From positions 1 through 30,246 of the forward strand of contig CAYXGE010000015.1 in assembly GCA_964464435.1 (NCBI GenBank): DNA of 30,246 bases. The letters are read 5' to 3'. Source of the DNA: CAYXGE01 sp964464435. Its GTDB lineage: Bacteria > Pseudomonadota > Gammaproteobacteria > Burkholderiales > Methylophilaceae. Shown here piece by piece: positions 1 through 7,875 of this stretch. Both the position numbers and the translations under genes were made by a program. Positions within the stretch are counted from its first letter, which is position 1; each line of letters starts with the position of its first letter. Under the pieces are notes generated by a model that saw only the letters and a program-made list of their open reading frames with translations, did not search any database and was not told where the DNA came from.

Positions 1-1163
1 ATGACCCAGGTTTTTTATCAACCGCCTCATGTAACTCAGATATTACCTTTATTGACGGCGAAAAAAGTCAATTGTACTACCGTGGCTACCCCATAGAACA
101 ACTGGCTGATAATTGTGATTTTTTAGAAGTTTGTTATTTATTGATGCACGGTGAACTGCCAAACCAAGCCGAAAAAGAGGCATTTACTAGCACTATTCAT
201 GGCAGCACTATGCTGCATGATCAGCTCAATAATATCTTTCGTGGCTTTAGGCGTGATGCGCATCCCATGGCGGTTATGGTCGGTGTGGTGGGCTCGCTTT
301 CTGCGTTTTATTTTGACTCCATGGATGTCAACAATCCAAAACACCGTGAGATTTCTGCGCATCGTTTATTAGCAAAAGTACCAACCATTGCCGCTTGGAG
401 CTATAAATATAATATAGGCCAGCCTTTTATGTACCCGCAAAATCATCTTAATTATGCAGAAAACTTTATGCATATGATGTTTGCAACACCTTGTGAAAAA
501 TATGAACCTAACCCAGTATTGGCAAAGGCGTTTGAACGCATTTTAATTTTACATGCCGACCATGAACAAAATGCCTCTACCTCTACCGTTCGCTTAGTGG
601 GTTCTAGTGGCGCTAATCCATTTGCATGCATTGCTGCTGGTATTGCCTCCTTATGGGGTCCAGCACACGGCGGTGCGAACGAAGCAACATTGTCTATGCT
701 AGAAGAAATTGGTGATGTTAGCCGTATTGGCGAATACATCAAACGTGCAAAAGATAAATCTGACTCATTTAGGCTGATGGGATTTGGTCATCGCGTATAT
801 AGAAGTATGGATCCACGTGCTGCTATTATGCAAAAAACCTGCTATGAAGTGCTAAACGAGTTAGGCTTGCACGATGATCCTTTGTTTAAATTGGCGATGG
901 AGTTAGAGAAAATTGCGCTTGAAGATGAATATTTTGTCTCACGCAAACTTTACCCAAATGTAGACTTTTATAGTGGTATTGTGATGCGTGCAATGGGCAT
1001 TCCAAACTCAATGTTTACTGCCATTTTTGCATTGGCACGCACCGCAGGTTGGATATCACAATGGAATGAAATGATGACTAATCCAGAAACTAAAATTGGT
1101 AGACCAAGACAACTCTATACAGGCCAAGCTAAGCGCGACTTTGTGCCTTTAGATAAACGCTAA
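1..1163 (+). CDS. gltA: Citrate synthase (5' end outside window)
   Basis: Type II citrate synthase condenses acetyl-CoA and oxaloacetate to citrate in the TCA cycle. The gene is cut by the left edge. The reading frame is open from base 3, where it already encodes DPGFLSTASCNSDITF, matching the N-terminal beta-domain of the E. coli enzyme, so only a few dozen residues are missing. The TTG at 72 is internal and not a start. The three catalytic residues are visible in their motifs: His in WGPAHGGAN, His in GFGHRVY and Asp in PNVDFYSG. The C-terminal signature RPRQLYTG is intact, followed by TAA at 1161-1163. The gene is convergent with erpA and shares its terminator. Identification is by family motifs and near-collinearity with E. 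coli GltA. Nothing is odd beyond the truncation by the window edge. Confidence 0.97.
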   Translation, partial: DPGFLSTASCNSDITFIDGEKSQLYYRGYPIEQLADNCDFLEVCYLLMHGELPNQAEKEAFTSTIHGSTMLHDQLNNIFRGFRRDAHPMAVMVGVVGSLSAFYFDSMDVNNPKHREISAHRLLAKVPTIAAWSYKYNIGQPFMYPQNHLNYAENFMHMMFATPCEKYEPNPVLAKAFERILILHADHEQNASTSTVRLVGSSGANPFACIAAGIASLWGPAHGGANEATLSMLEEIGDVSRIGEYIKRAKDKSDSFRLMGFGHRVYRSMDPRAAIMQKTCYEVLNELGLHDDPLFKLAMELEKIALEDEYFVSRKLYPNVDFYSGIVMRAMGIPNSMFTAIFALARTAGWISQWNEMMTNPETKIGRPRQLYTGQAKRDFVPLDKR

Positions 1164-1190
1164 TAAAAAAATAAACTTCATCAAAATAAA

Positions 1191-1214
1191 AAAGGAGCTT
1201 ACGCTCCTTTTTTT
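1191..1214. terminator. Bidirectional intrinsic terminator, gltA / erpA
   Basis: An 8-bp perfect stem, AAAGGAGC (1191-1198) and GCTCCTTT (1203-1210), encloses a 4-base loop. T-runs follow on the plus strand and A-runs precede it, so it can terminate transcripts from either direction. It lies between the convergent gltA and erpA genes. Confidence 0.85.
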
Positions 1215-1229
1215 GACTACCCGCCTCTA

Positions 1230-1586
1230 TTACGCTGAGAAAGACGAACCACAACCACAAGTTGTAGTAGCATTCGGGTTACGAATCACAAACTGAGAAC
1301 CTTGCAAACTATCTTGGTAATCAATTTCTGCGCCCACTAAATATTGCAGGCTCATTGGGTCTATCAGCAAGGTTACACCGTCTTTATCCACGGTAGTATC
1401 ATCTTCATTCACCACATCTTCAAAAGTAAACCCGTACTGAAACCCTGAACAGCCTCCACCGCTCACAAATACGCGCAGTTTTAACTCAGGCGAACCTTCT
1501 TCTTCAATTAACTCTTTCACTTTTTTTGCCGCATTATCGGTAAACACCAATGGTGCTGGCACTTCTGTTTCTGTCATTGTATTCAT
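1230..1586 (-). CDS. erpA: Iron-sulfur cluster insertion protein ErpA
   Basis: This is an A-type carrier that delivers Fe-S clusters to apo-proteins in the cytoplasm. The 118-residue protein has the conserved cysteine motifs GGGCSGFQYGF and a C-terminal CGCGSSFSA. VDPMSLQYLVG-type segments match ErpA rather than IscA or SufA. Three in-frame ATGs lie close together (1589, 1586 and 1577). The Shine-Dalgarno AAGGAG at 1592-1597 is only 2 bases from the first but 5 from the second, so 1586 is preferred. A promoter lies directly upstream (1611-1639), making it transcriptionally independent of the bactofilin gene. In E. coli ErpA feeds the isoprenoid enzymes IspG/IspH, and the same role is inferred here. 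I saw no convincing IscR box. Confidence 0.95.
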   Translation of the reverse strand: MNTMTETEVPAPLVFTDNAAKKVKELIEEEGSPELKLRVFVSGGGCSGFQYGFTFEDVVNEDDTTVDKDGVTLLIDPMSLQYLVGAEIDYQDSLQGSQFVIRNPNATTTCGCGSSFSA

Positions 1587-1610
1587 CATTACTCCTTAAT
1601 TCTATGCCAC

Positions 1611-1639
1611 ATTATCCCGTTTGCTATGACAACGGTCAA
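1611..1639 (-). promoter_or_regulatory. Sigma70 promoter of erpA
   Basis: On the minus strand, TTGACC (1634-1639) and GATAAT (1611-1616) are separated by 17 bases. This gives a 5' leader of roughly 20 bases that contains the erpA Shine-Dalgarno sequence. Confidence 0.65.
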
Positions 1640-1655
1640 TACCCTATAGTTTAAC

Positions 1656-2045
1656 TCAAGTAATTTGCTGGTTATCGTCGGCGTGTGACTCACCAATATA
1701 AACCAACTTACCTTCAATTAAAGCACCAGTATGCATTTCTAGTGATTGATAATACACATCACCCACTACACGCGCTTTGGATTGCAACTCAATAAACTGC
1801 GCAGCATGCACAGGTCCATGAATTTTGCCACTAATGACAATGCGCGAGACTTTAATTGCGCCTTCAATATGACCCGTTTCACCTAGCACCAAGGTACTTG
1901 CGGTGCTTGTTTCTGATACGTTGCCTTTCACTGACCCATCAATACGCAATCCCCCAGCAAAATTAATATTGCCCTCAATGCGTGTTTCAACACCAATTAA
2001 TGTGTCAATTCGGCTTTGCGCTTTGTTTTTGTTTCTAAAAAACAT
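1656..2045 (-). CDS. Bactofilin family cytoskeletal protein
   Basis: The 129-residue protein is of the bactofilin (DUF583/PF04519) type. These form nucleotide-independent filaments from a right-handed beta-helix and scaffold cell-wall or polar functions. The central region (about 13-115) shows the repetitive G-hydrophobic pattern of the fold: DTLIGVETRIEGNI, GGLRIDGSVKGNV, LVLGETGHIEGAI, VVISGKIHG-like and ARVVGDVYYQSLEMHTGALIEG-like turns. There is no signal peptide or membrane segment. The N-terminus is short and basic (MFFRNKNK), which in this family may contact the membrane. A good ribosome site (AAGGAA) precedes the ATG. It lies 67 bases downstream of the coiled-coil membrane protein gene, an arrangement common in Betaproteobacteria. 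The specific cellular role is unknown. Confidence 0.9.
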   Translation of the reverse strand: MFFRNKNKAQSRIDTLIGVETRIEGNINFAGGLRIDGSVKGNVSETSTASTLVLGETGHIEGAIKVSRIVISGKIHGPVHAAQFIELQSKARVVGDVYYQSLEMHTGALIEGKLVYIGESHADDNQQIT

Positions 2046-2112
2046 ACGGTTTCCTTACTACTTTCACTACAATATCTCAAACCTATATCATACGCCTACT
2101 GAGGGTTTTTGA

Positions 2113-2493
2113 TTATTTTTTTACGCTACCCGTTTTTTCATTGAGCATGTTTTTATAAAAGGCGAGTTCTTCTTTAAGCTTGATATTTTCATCTTGAACC
2201 GTGGCAAGCACTTTATTTAAGTTGGCTTGCGTGGCTTGCTCCACTTTGAGCTGACGTTCGTTATAAATCAGTTTTGATTGGTAAAACTGATTTTCTTTGG
2301 TAAGACGCGCTGCCGTTTCTTGTAAATTAACACGCTTACCACCTGTAAATTGCCAGTACGCTACCAAATAGCCCAACAGTAATAAAGCACCGACTGTAAG
2401 CCATTGCCAATACCAAGGCTGCTGTGAACGCACTGCCACTTTGCGCGCTGAAGGGCCAAAATGCCTTTTAAATCTTCTAGATACTGGTTTCAA
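2113..2493 (-). CDS. DUF6776-like membrane-anchored coiled-coil protein (short form)
   Basis: The 126-residue protein has a basic N-terminus (MKPVSRRFKRHFG), the motif RKVAVRSQQPWYWQW, one transmembrane helix (about 31-47, LTVGALLLLGYLVAYW) and then a long coiled coil (about 55-117). This matches the start of the DUF6776 family found beside argC and bactofilin genes in Betaproteobacteria. The start is TTG: a stop codon lies immediately before it in frame and there is no later Met near the N-terminus. Family members, as I recall them, usually continue past the coiled coil into a C-terminal beta-rich domain. This one stops right after LAFYKNML. An A-run precedes the stop, but shifting frame adds only a few codons, so it is a true short form and not a frameshift. 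Function unknown; possibly linked to the neighbouring bactofilin. Confidence 0.75.
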   Translation of the reverse strand: MKPVSRRFKRHFGPSARKVAVRSQQPWYWQWLTVGALLLLGYLVAYWQFTGGKRVNLQETAARLTKENQFYQSKLIYNERQLKVEQATQANLNKVLATVQDENIKLKEELAFYKNMLNEKTGSVKK

Positions 2494-2521
2494 TTAGCTA
2501 TTCTCTGAGCTGATGCATGCA

Positions 2522-3565
2522 TTATGGCAACAAAGGTACCACGTTTAGACCTGAGTCTTCTGCTAAGCCAAACATGATGTTCATATTTTGTATGGCCTGT
2601 CCTGCAGCACCTTTGACCAAATTATCTTGTACAACCACAATCGTTAAATAACCATTAGCTTGTGCATGCAAGGCGATTCTTAGATTATTTGACCCTCTTA
2701 CTGTACGCGTCTCTGGTTGGCTACCTGCTGGCATAACATCCACAAATAGCTCATTTGCATACGCTTGCTCAAACAAATCTTGTATATTTTTACCGTTTGC
2801 CTGCGCTGAAAGTTTCACATAAATCGTTGAAAGCATACCGCGAATCATGGGAATAAGATGCGGCACAAACACCAACTGTAATGAGGCATTAGCAAGTTGC
2901 GTAAGTTGGGCATGAATTTCTGGATGATGACGGTGCCCCGCCAAGCCATAGGCTTTCATATTATCGCTAGATTCAGCAAACAATGTTGCGACCTCAGCTT
3001 TTCTACCCGCACCTGAAACCCCAGATTTAGCATCAGCAATAATCGGCGCCGATAAATCAATTAGGCCTGCTTTAAGTAAAGGTGCTAACCCTAACAACAC
3101 AGTGGTTGGATAACAGCCAGGATTACCAATCACTTGTGCAGATTTGACTTTATCTCTAAATAATTCAGGGATGCCATACACGGCTTGAGCCAAAATGTCA
3201 GGGCAACTATGTGGCAACTTGTACCATTGCTCAAAAACTGCAGTATCCTTTAAGCGAAAATCTGCAGCTAAATCGATGACTTTAACGCCTGCTTTGACCA
3301 ATGTTTCTGCTTGATTCATCGCTACGCCGTGTGGTGTTGCAAAAAACACCACATCGCACTCCGTTAAGTGGGCGCTTGCAGGGTCACTAAACGCCAAACT
3401 GACATAACCGCGCAAATTGGGAAACATCTCTGCCACAGGCAAACCAGCTTCACCACGTGATGTAATTACAGTAAGTTCAACATGTGGATGAATTGCCAAT
3501 AGCCTTAATAGCTCAACCCCAGTATAGCCTGTGCCACCAACAATCCCGACTTTGATTTTTTTCAT
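2522..3565 (-). CDS. argC: N-acetyl-gamma-glutamyl-phosphate reductase
   Basis: ArgC catalyses the third step of arginine biosynthesis, the NADPH-dependent reduction of N-acetylglutamyl phosphate to the semialdehyde. The 347-residue product starts MKKIKVGIVGGTGYTG, giving the Rossmann dinucleotide motif at residues 7-16. The active-site cysteine lies in GNPGCYPT (Cys151), and a HRHHPEI motif supplies the catalytic His. The frame is open 35 codons further upstream, but those residues match nothing in the family. The ATG at 3565 has an AGGG ribosome site about 6 bases upstream and aligns with known ArgC starts. A terminator separates it from rpsI, so it probably has its own promoter in 3566-3660. 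Only a weak TATGAT-type -10 is visible there. Confidence 0.96.
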   Translation of the reverse strand: MKKIKVGIVGGTGYTGVELLRLLAIHPHVELTVITSRGEAGLPVAEMFPNLRGYVSLAFSDPASAHLTECDVVFFATPHGVAMNQAETLVKAGVKVIDLAADFRLKDTAVFEQWYKLPHSCPDILAQAVYGIPELFRDKVKSAQVIGNPGCYPTTVLLGLAPLLKAGLIDLSAPIIADAKSGVSGAGRKAEVATLFAESSDNMKAYGLAGHRHHPEIHAQLTQLANASLQLVFVPHLIPMIRGMLSTIYVKLSAQANGKNIQDLFEQAYANELFVDVMPAGSQPETRTVRGSNNLRIALHAQANGYLTIVVVQDNLVKGAAGQAIQNMNIMFGLAEDSGLNVVPLLP

Positions 3566-3660
3566 ATCAAACCCTAATATATTTAATGCTGATTTATTTT
3601 TTTTGCGTAAGTTAGTCATCATAACAAAAACCCTAGGCAACATAAAACGCAGATAACAAA

Positions 3661-3683
3661 AAAGCCGCAAAAGCGGCTTTTTT
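3661..3683. terminator. Intrinsic terminator after rpsI
   Basis: An 8-bp perfect stem, AAAGCCGC (3661-3668) and GCGGCTTT (3673-3680), has an AAAA loop and T/A runs on both sides. It lies 15 bases past the rpsI stop on the minus strand and separates the ribosomal protein operon from argC. Confidence 0.85.
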
Positions 3684-3697
3684 GAATATGCTGCAAA

Positions 3698-4090
3698 TTA
3701 ACGCTTAGAGAATTGTTTACGACGACGTGCTTTGCGTAGACCCACTTTTTTACGCTCAACTTCACGTGCATCACGTGTCACAAAACCTGCTTTTGATAAA
3801 TCGCTTTTTAGCGCTGCATCATAGTCAATTAAAGCACGTGTAATACCATGTCTTACCGCACCGGCTTGACCAGACTCACCACCACCAACAACATTCACAA
3901 TAATGTCAAATGAAGCTGTGTTGTTTGTAAGCTCTAAAGGTTGACGCAAAATCATGCGTGAAGTCACGCGTGAGAAATATTCGTCAGCTGGCTTATCATT
4001 AATAACGATATTGCCTTTACCAGATTTTAAAAATACACGTGCCACTGAACTCTTGCGGCGGCCTGTACCGTAATTATATTTACCAATCAT
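3698..4090 (-). CDS. rpsI: 30S ribosomal protein S9
   Basis: S9 belongs to the 30S head, and its C-terminal tail reaches the P-site tRNA. The 130-residue protein has the typical N-terminus YNYGTGRRKSSVARVFL, the central GGGESGQAGAVRHGI motif and the very basic tail RKKVGLRKARRRKQFSKR. That tail ends in the invariant SKR that contacts the P-site anticodon loop. Length equals the E. coli protein. It lies 9 bases downstream of rplM, and its ribosome site (AAGGA) overlaps the rplM stop codon, so the two are translationally linked. It is transcribed from the rplM promoter and ends at the terminator near 3670. Confidence 0.98.
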   Translation of the reverse strand: MIGKYNYGTGRRKSSVARVFLKSGKGNIVINDKPADEYFSRVTSRMILRQPLELTNNTASFDIIVNVVGGGESGQAGAVRHGITRALIDYDAALKSDLSKAGFVTRDAREVERKKVGLRKARRRKQFSKR

Positions 4091-4099
4091 TGTTTATCC

Positions 4100-4540
4100 T
4101 TAAGCTTGGCTTTTAATGACTAAAGGCTGCGGTTGTTGCGCCTCGTGATGATGTTTAGCACCAGCAAACACTTTCATCTTGCGGAACATTGCATAGCCCA
4201 AAGGACCTTTTGGTAGCATGCCCTTTACAGCTTTCTCTAACGCGCGGCCAGGAAAGCGTTGTTGCATTTTGCCAAAGTTGGTTGTGCTAATACCACCTGG
4301 GTAACCAGAATGGCGATGATATTGTTTGTCTAAATCTTTATTACCTGTGACTTTAATTTTGTCAGCATTAATGACAACAATATAGTCACCTGTGTCCACG
4401 TGAGGTGTATAAATGGTTTTGTGTTTACCACGTAAACGATGCGCTATTTCACTTGCTAGACGACCTAGCACTAAATCTGTGGCATCGACCACGAACCAAT
4501 CGCGCTTTACTTCATGCGACTTTGCAGAAAATGTTTTCAT
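4100..4540 (-). CDS. rplM: 50S ribosomal protein L13
   Basis: L13 is an early-assembly protein of the 50S subunit. The 146-residue product has the family signatures MKTFSAKSHEVKRDWFVVDA, LGRLAS, YTPHVDTGDYIVVINADKI and YRHSGYPGG-like (here YHRHSGYPGG), plus the MLPKGPLGYAMFRKMKVFAG segment. It is four residues longer than the usual 142. The gene heads the rplM-rpsI operon from a strong sigma70 promoter about 40 bases upstream. There is no clear Shine-Dalgarno in the short leader. L13 represses its own mRNA in E. coli, but I could not identify a homologous operator structure here. Confidence 0.98.
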   Translation of the reverse strand: MKTFSAKSHEVKRDWFVVDATDLVLGRLASEIAHRLRGKHKTIYTPHVDTGDYIVVINADKIKVTGNKDLDKQYHRHSGYPGGISTTNFGKMQQRFPGRALEKAVKGMLPKGPLGYAMFRKMKVFAGAKHHHEAQQPQPLVIKSQA

Positions 4541-4579
4541 CTGACGACCAATTGAGTACTGAAAAAAATTAAGAGCGCG

Positions 4580-4608
4580 ATTCTATGACAGAGTGTGTAG
4601 CTTGTCAA
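4580..4608 (-). promoter_or_regulatory. Strong sigma70 promoter of rplM-rpsI
   Basis: On the minus strand, a consensus TTGACA (4603-4608) and TAGAAT (4580-4585) are separated by exactly 17 bases. A GC-rich CGCGCTC follows at the expected start of transcription. Predicted leader length is about 33 bases. This is the best-matching promoter in the window. Confidence 0.8.
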
Positions 4609-4775
4609 ATACTATTGTAAGAACCGCTAAAAAAAGTCTAAATTTATGCGTTTAATAAATCAAGCCGATAAGTATGACAGCAAGTCCTATAAATGTGGAG
4701 TATTTTATTTACTTTATGGATTGTAATTAGCATATGTATTGCTTTTATCATGATTAAAAATCAATAAGCTAGCCA

Positions 4776-4805
4776 TTGTTTTATAGTTTAAGAATCAGGT
4801 ATACT
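4776..4805 (+). promoter_or_regulatory. Candidate distal promoter of the FimV-like gene
   Basis: TTGTTT (4776-4781) and TATACT (4800-4805) are separated by 18 bases. It would give a 5' leader of about 175 bases. Confidence 0.4.
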
Positions 4806-4894
4806 CGCTAACTTATTGCATTTTTTATAGAGTTATCACAACTTAAAGCTTGAATTGACTCATGAATATGTAAGTTTATTTGACATGTATTATG

Positions 4895-4922
4895 TTGAAC
4901 TGATGTTTTAATTCAATAATAA
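4895..4922 (+). promoter_or_regulatory. Candidate proximal promoter of the FimV-like gene
   Basis: TTGAAC (4895-4900) and TAATAA (4917-4922) are separated by 16 bases. It would give a leader of about 58 bases. The region is AT-rich, so chance matches are likely and this is an alternative to the distal candidate. Confidence 0.35.
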
Positions 4923-4986
4923 TGGATTAATTAGGTTGTTTTTCCTATGGTGACCACCCTAAATTTGCAATACAATAAAAACGCCA

Positions 4987-6978
4987 ATGCAAAAAACAGT
5001 TAACTTATTTATCGCTAGCTTCATACTGGCCACAACAAGCCCGCTCGCGCTAGCCTTGGGGATAGGCAATTTAGACGTACAGTCTAACTTGGGTGAGCCG
5101 CTTCGTGCGCATGTGAAGCTATCTGATGTTGCTAATGACATTGGCGCTGAGTGCTTTAAATTAGTACGCACCGATGGTGGTGGTGCTTTTCCTACTTCAA
5201 TGCAAATCGAACATGGTGCTGAGAATACAGGGACGTTGCACATTCAAACCAGCAAACCTGTTGATGACCCTATTTTAAATTTATCCTTAGTTGCGGCTTG
5301 TAACCAAGACTTGAGTCGAGAGTTTGTATTATTGCTTGATCCGCCAATTGCTAGTAACGATATAGCCGAGCCAGTCAATAGTCCTTCACCAACAACTGAT
5401 GTCACTTCAAAACAGACATCGCAACCAGCCGATAAAACAGTTGCTAAGGCAAAACTCAATGCAGATGATGCCAGCGATTTTGCTAGCGAAACTACAATTA
5501 AATCTAAGAAAAAAAAGTCTAAGAAAAAATCTAAACCTGCGATGAGTGCTGAGAACTCAACTGAGCAATCTATCTCTGTGGTTGATAATGATATTAAATC
5601 CGCAGCGCCAATTGAAAATACCCCAGCCAACACTACAGGTGATGCAAAACTCTATATTTCAAATGCCTCTGGTTCAGGAGTACCTCTGGCTTTAAGGCTT
5701 GAAAAAACATTATCTGATTTACCGCCACCTGAAAGCACAGATACCCCGACAGAAACGTTAACAGATGAAGACATGTCTGATGAAGTTACCGCCATGTCTA
5801 AACAATTGGCGCATTTAAAATCACAAATTGCTTTGCTGCAAAAACGAAATCAAGAACTAGAAAAAACCAGCCCAAATAAACCAACCGATGAAGTTAAAGA
5901 CGATAGCAGTGCCGAAACTGATGCGGATTCAAAATGGTTGCTTTATTTACTTATCACGCTTGCTGTGTTGTCTGCCATTGCAATTGCCGAATGGGTAAGA
6001 CGTAAAAAACAAAAAGAAAAGTTTGATGATAACGAAATTGTTCCGTGGGTACCCGATGACAACACCCCTAAAGACCAAAGCGCAGAGGCTAAAATAGTTG
6101 CCAGCGCCGTAGTAGAAAAAACGGCCTCAAATTACACGCCACCACCCAGCCCGATTCATGCTGAAATCAACGATGACATACTAGAGCAAGTAGAAGTATT
6201 TGTAGCACATGGTCGCTCCAACCTTGCAATTACCTTATTACAAGAGTACCTAAGAGAGAATCCTAAACGCTCACCCGCGGCATGGCTGACGATTTTAGAT
6301 TTATTTAAACGTGAAAAAATGCAGGCTGAATATGAAGAAGCTGCTGCCGAGTGCAAGCGTTTATTTAACGTGAATGTATCTGCATTTGATGATCCGTCTG
6401 AAACTGACAACTCTAGTATTAATGATTATCCCGAAGCTAAAGAGCAACTTGAAGAAGTTTGGGGTACTCCAGATGAGCTTAAGAAATTAAATGAACTTGC
6501 CTACAATGCACGTAAGGAACCGCGTGAGGGCTTTGATAAAAATGCTTATCTTGATGTATTGCTGTTGCGTGGGATTGCGCAGCATCGTTCTCAAACTGAT
6601 AGTGAACATGCACAGGATGACAAACTATTTGCAGATGATGACATTAAAGCTGTTGATACGAGTGATTTTGAAGATAGCGAAGTCATTGACCTTGAAACAC
6701 TCACCAGCGCTCCGCTTGAAAGTGATGTATCAGAGAGCGCACCCCAAGCTAACGAAAGCAACGAGATTTCTTTTGAGTTTCCAGAATTAGAGTTGCCTGA
6801 GCCAGACGCTTCACCATTAAACATGATTGAAAAAGCTAAGCACGAAGTCATGAATGAAGTAGCGAAAGAAAAAGCTACAAAAGAAAAGGCTTCTATGAAA
6901 AAAGCCACAGATACTATTAATGAAGAGACGCCATCTTCAAAAATAGATAAAAATAAACCGCTTGATTTTGACATTTAA
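4987..6978 (+). CDS. fimV: FimV/HubP-like polar hub protein
   Basis: FimV/HubP proteins span the inner membrane, mark the cell pole and support type IV pilus or twitching functions. The 663-residue protein has a signal peptide (about 1-23, cut after ALA) and then the FimV N-terminal domain (about 24-117, with LGIGNLDVQSNLGEPLRAHV). A Lys/Ser/Ala-rich linker includes a lysine run near 170-182. Next come a short coiled coil (about 268-295, KSQIALLQKRNQELEKT) and one transmembrane helix (about 317-336, WLLYLLITLAVLSAIAIAEW). The acidic cytoplasmic part contains one recognisable TPR-like segment (about 390-445). Unlike Pseudomonas FimV, I see no LysM domain and no standard C-terminal FimV motif, so this is a reduced version. 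No clear Shine-Dalgarno precedes the ATG; the signal peptide and an upstream in-frame stop fix the start. The FimV assignment rests mainly on the N-terminal domain and overall architecture. Confidence 0.8.
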   Translation: MQKTVNLFIASFILATTSPLALALGIGNLDVQSNLGEPLRAHVKLSDVANDIGAECFKLVRTDGGGAFPTSMQIEHGAENTGTLHIQTSKPVDDPILNLSLVAACNQDLSREFVLLLDPPIASNDIAEPVNSPSPTTDVTSKQTSQPADKTVAKAKLNADDASDFASETTIKSKKKKSKKKSKPAMSAENSTEQSISVVDNDIKSAAPIENTPANTTGDAKLYISNASGSGVPLALRLEKTLSDLPPPESTDTPTETLTDEDMSDEVTAMSKQLAHLKSQIALLQKRNQELEKTSPNKPTDEVKDDSSAETDADSKWLLYLLITLAVLSAIAIAEWVRRKKQKEKFDDNEIVPWVPDDNTPKDQSAEAKIVASAVVEKTASNYTPPPSPIHAEINDDILEQVEVFVAHGRSNLAITLLQEYLRENPKRSPAAWLTILDLFKREKMQAEYEEAAAECKRLFNVNVSAFDDPSETDNSSINDYPEAKEQLEEVWGTPDELKKLNELAYNARKEPREGFDKNAYLDVLLLRGIAQHRSQTDSEHAQDDKLFADDDIKAVDTSDFEDSEVIDLETLTSAPLESDVSESAPQANESNEISFEFPELELPEPDASPLNMIEKAKHEVMNEVAKEKATKEKASMKKATDTINEETPSSKIDKNKPLDFDI

Positions 6979-6999
6979 GTCATCAATGCTAGTTGCAAA

Positions 7000-7875
7000 T
7001 CACACCATATAATTTAGCATTATTCCAACAAACACCGCCCCACCAAAATAGTTATTATGTAAAAACGCTTTAAAACATTGCGCGGGTTGGCGGTGTTGAA
7101 TGAGCTTAAAGTGATAAGCTGCCACTACCACAGCTACTAACAATCCAAGGTAATAAGGCCAGCGCAGGCCATTTAAATAGCCAACCACAGTCAGTAACAA
7201 AAGCGTCATGGTATAGCATAAGGTAATAGCTAAAACATCATAACGCCCAAAAAATATGGCAGATGAATGAATACCAATGTTGAGATCATCTTCTCTATCT
7301 ACCATGGCATATTCGGTGTCATATGCGATTGCCCAGCTTATATTGGCGGCGAGTAAAAGCCATGCAGATAGTGGAATTGAATTTGTGAGCGCTGTATATG
7401 CCATTAAAATTCCAAAGCCAAATGCAATGCCTAAATAGGCCTGAGGAATTGCAATAAAACGCTTGGTAAATGGATAAGTAAATGCAAAAAATAATGCTAA
7501 GCATGATAACAAGATGGTCAGCTTATTTAAAAATAGCACAAGTAGAAATGCACCAAAACTCAAGCCTAGAGCCAAAACCAACGCTTCTTTAGGGCTGACT
7601 TCACCGGTAGCGAGCGGTCTATGTTGTGTGCGGGCAACATGCCCATCAAACTTTCTATCAGCCCAGTCATTCATAACGCAGCCCGCAGAGCGCATCAACA
7701 CGGTACCTAACACGAAAATCCATAAGATAACAATGTCTGGCTTACCTCTGCTTGCAAGCCATAAGCCCCATAAGGTTGGCCAAAGTAGTAACAATATGCC
7801 AATTGGTTTATCAAGACGCATGAGTCGTTCATAAGCATTGATTTTTTGCTTAGTGTGTTCAGTGAGTAAGGTCAT
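7000..7875 (-). CDS. ubiA: 4-hydroxybenzoate polyprenyltransferase
   Basis: UbiA joins 4-hydroxybenzoate to a polyprenyl diphosphate at the inner membrane in ubiquinone synthesis. The 291-residue polytopic protein carries both aspartate-rich Mg/prenyl-diphosphate motifs: NDWADRKFDGHVARTQHRPL (69-88) and YDTEYAMVDREDDLNIG. It also has the N-terminal LMRLDKPIGILLLLWPTLWGLW signature in two adjoining parts, and the ACFKAFLHNNYFGG end segment. It aligns throughout with E. coli UbiA (290 residues). The ATG lies inside the end of ubiC (17-base overlap), which suggests coupled translation. This is the same ubiC-ubiA order as in E. coli. Confidence 0.96.
   Translation of the reverse strand: MTLLTEHTKQKINAYERLMRLDKPIGILLLLWPTLWGLWLASRGKPDIVILWIFVLGTVLMRSAGCVMNDWADRKFDGHVARTQHRPLATGEVSPKEALVLALGLSFGAFLLVLFLNKLTILLSCLALFFAFTYPFTKRFIAIPQAYLGIAFGFGILMAYTALTNSIPLSAWLLLAANISWAIAYDTEYAMVDREDDLNIGIHSSAIFFGRYDVLAITLCYTMTLLLLTVVGYLNGLRWPYYLGLLVAVVVAAYHFKLIQHRQPAQCFKAFLHNNYFGGAVFVGIMLNYMV

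Larger units (their letters stand above)
4609..4986. other. AT-rich divergent intergenic region between rplM and fimV
   Basis: Together with the rplM leader this is the only gene-free stretch over 300 bases. I find no convincing small ORF, tRNA or strong hairpin. It holds two plausible plus-strand promoters for the FimV-like gene (listed separately), leaving a leader of up to about 180 bases. No binding site of a known regulator was recognised. Confidence 0.6.

Noticed and set aside
1634..1655. IscR binding site upstream of erpA
   Set aside because: The AAACTATAGGG-type sequence only loosely resembles an IscR type 2 site and lacks the expected symmetric half.
2105..2125. Frameshift in the A-run at the end of the DUF6776-like gene
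   Set aside because: Shifting the frame by one either way gives fewer than ten extra codons before a stop, and the bactofilin gene starts 67 bases away, so no hidden C-terminal domain exists.
3566..3670. N-terminal extension of ArgC by 35 codons
   Set aside because: The extra residues match nothing in the family and cross the promoter region next to the rpsI terminator. The ATG at 3565 has a ribosome site and aligns with known starts.
5244..5633. Long antisense frame inside the FimV-like gene
   Set aside because: It is the complement of the Lys/Ser/Ala-rich linker, with low-complexity Leu/Ser/Phe composition, no ribosome site and no recognisable domain.
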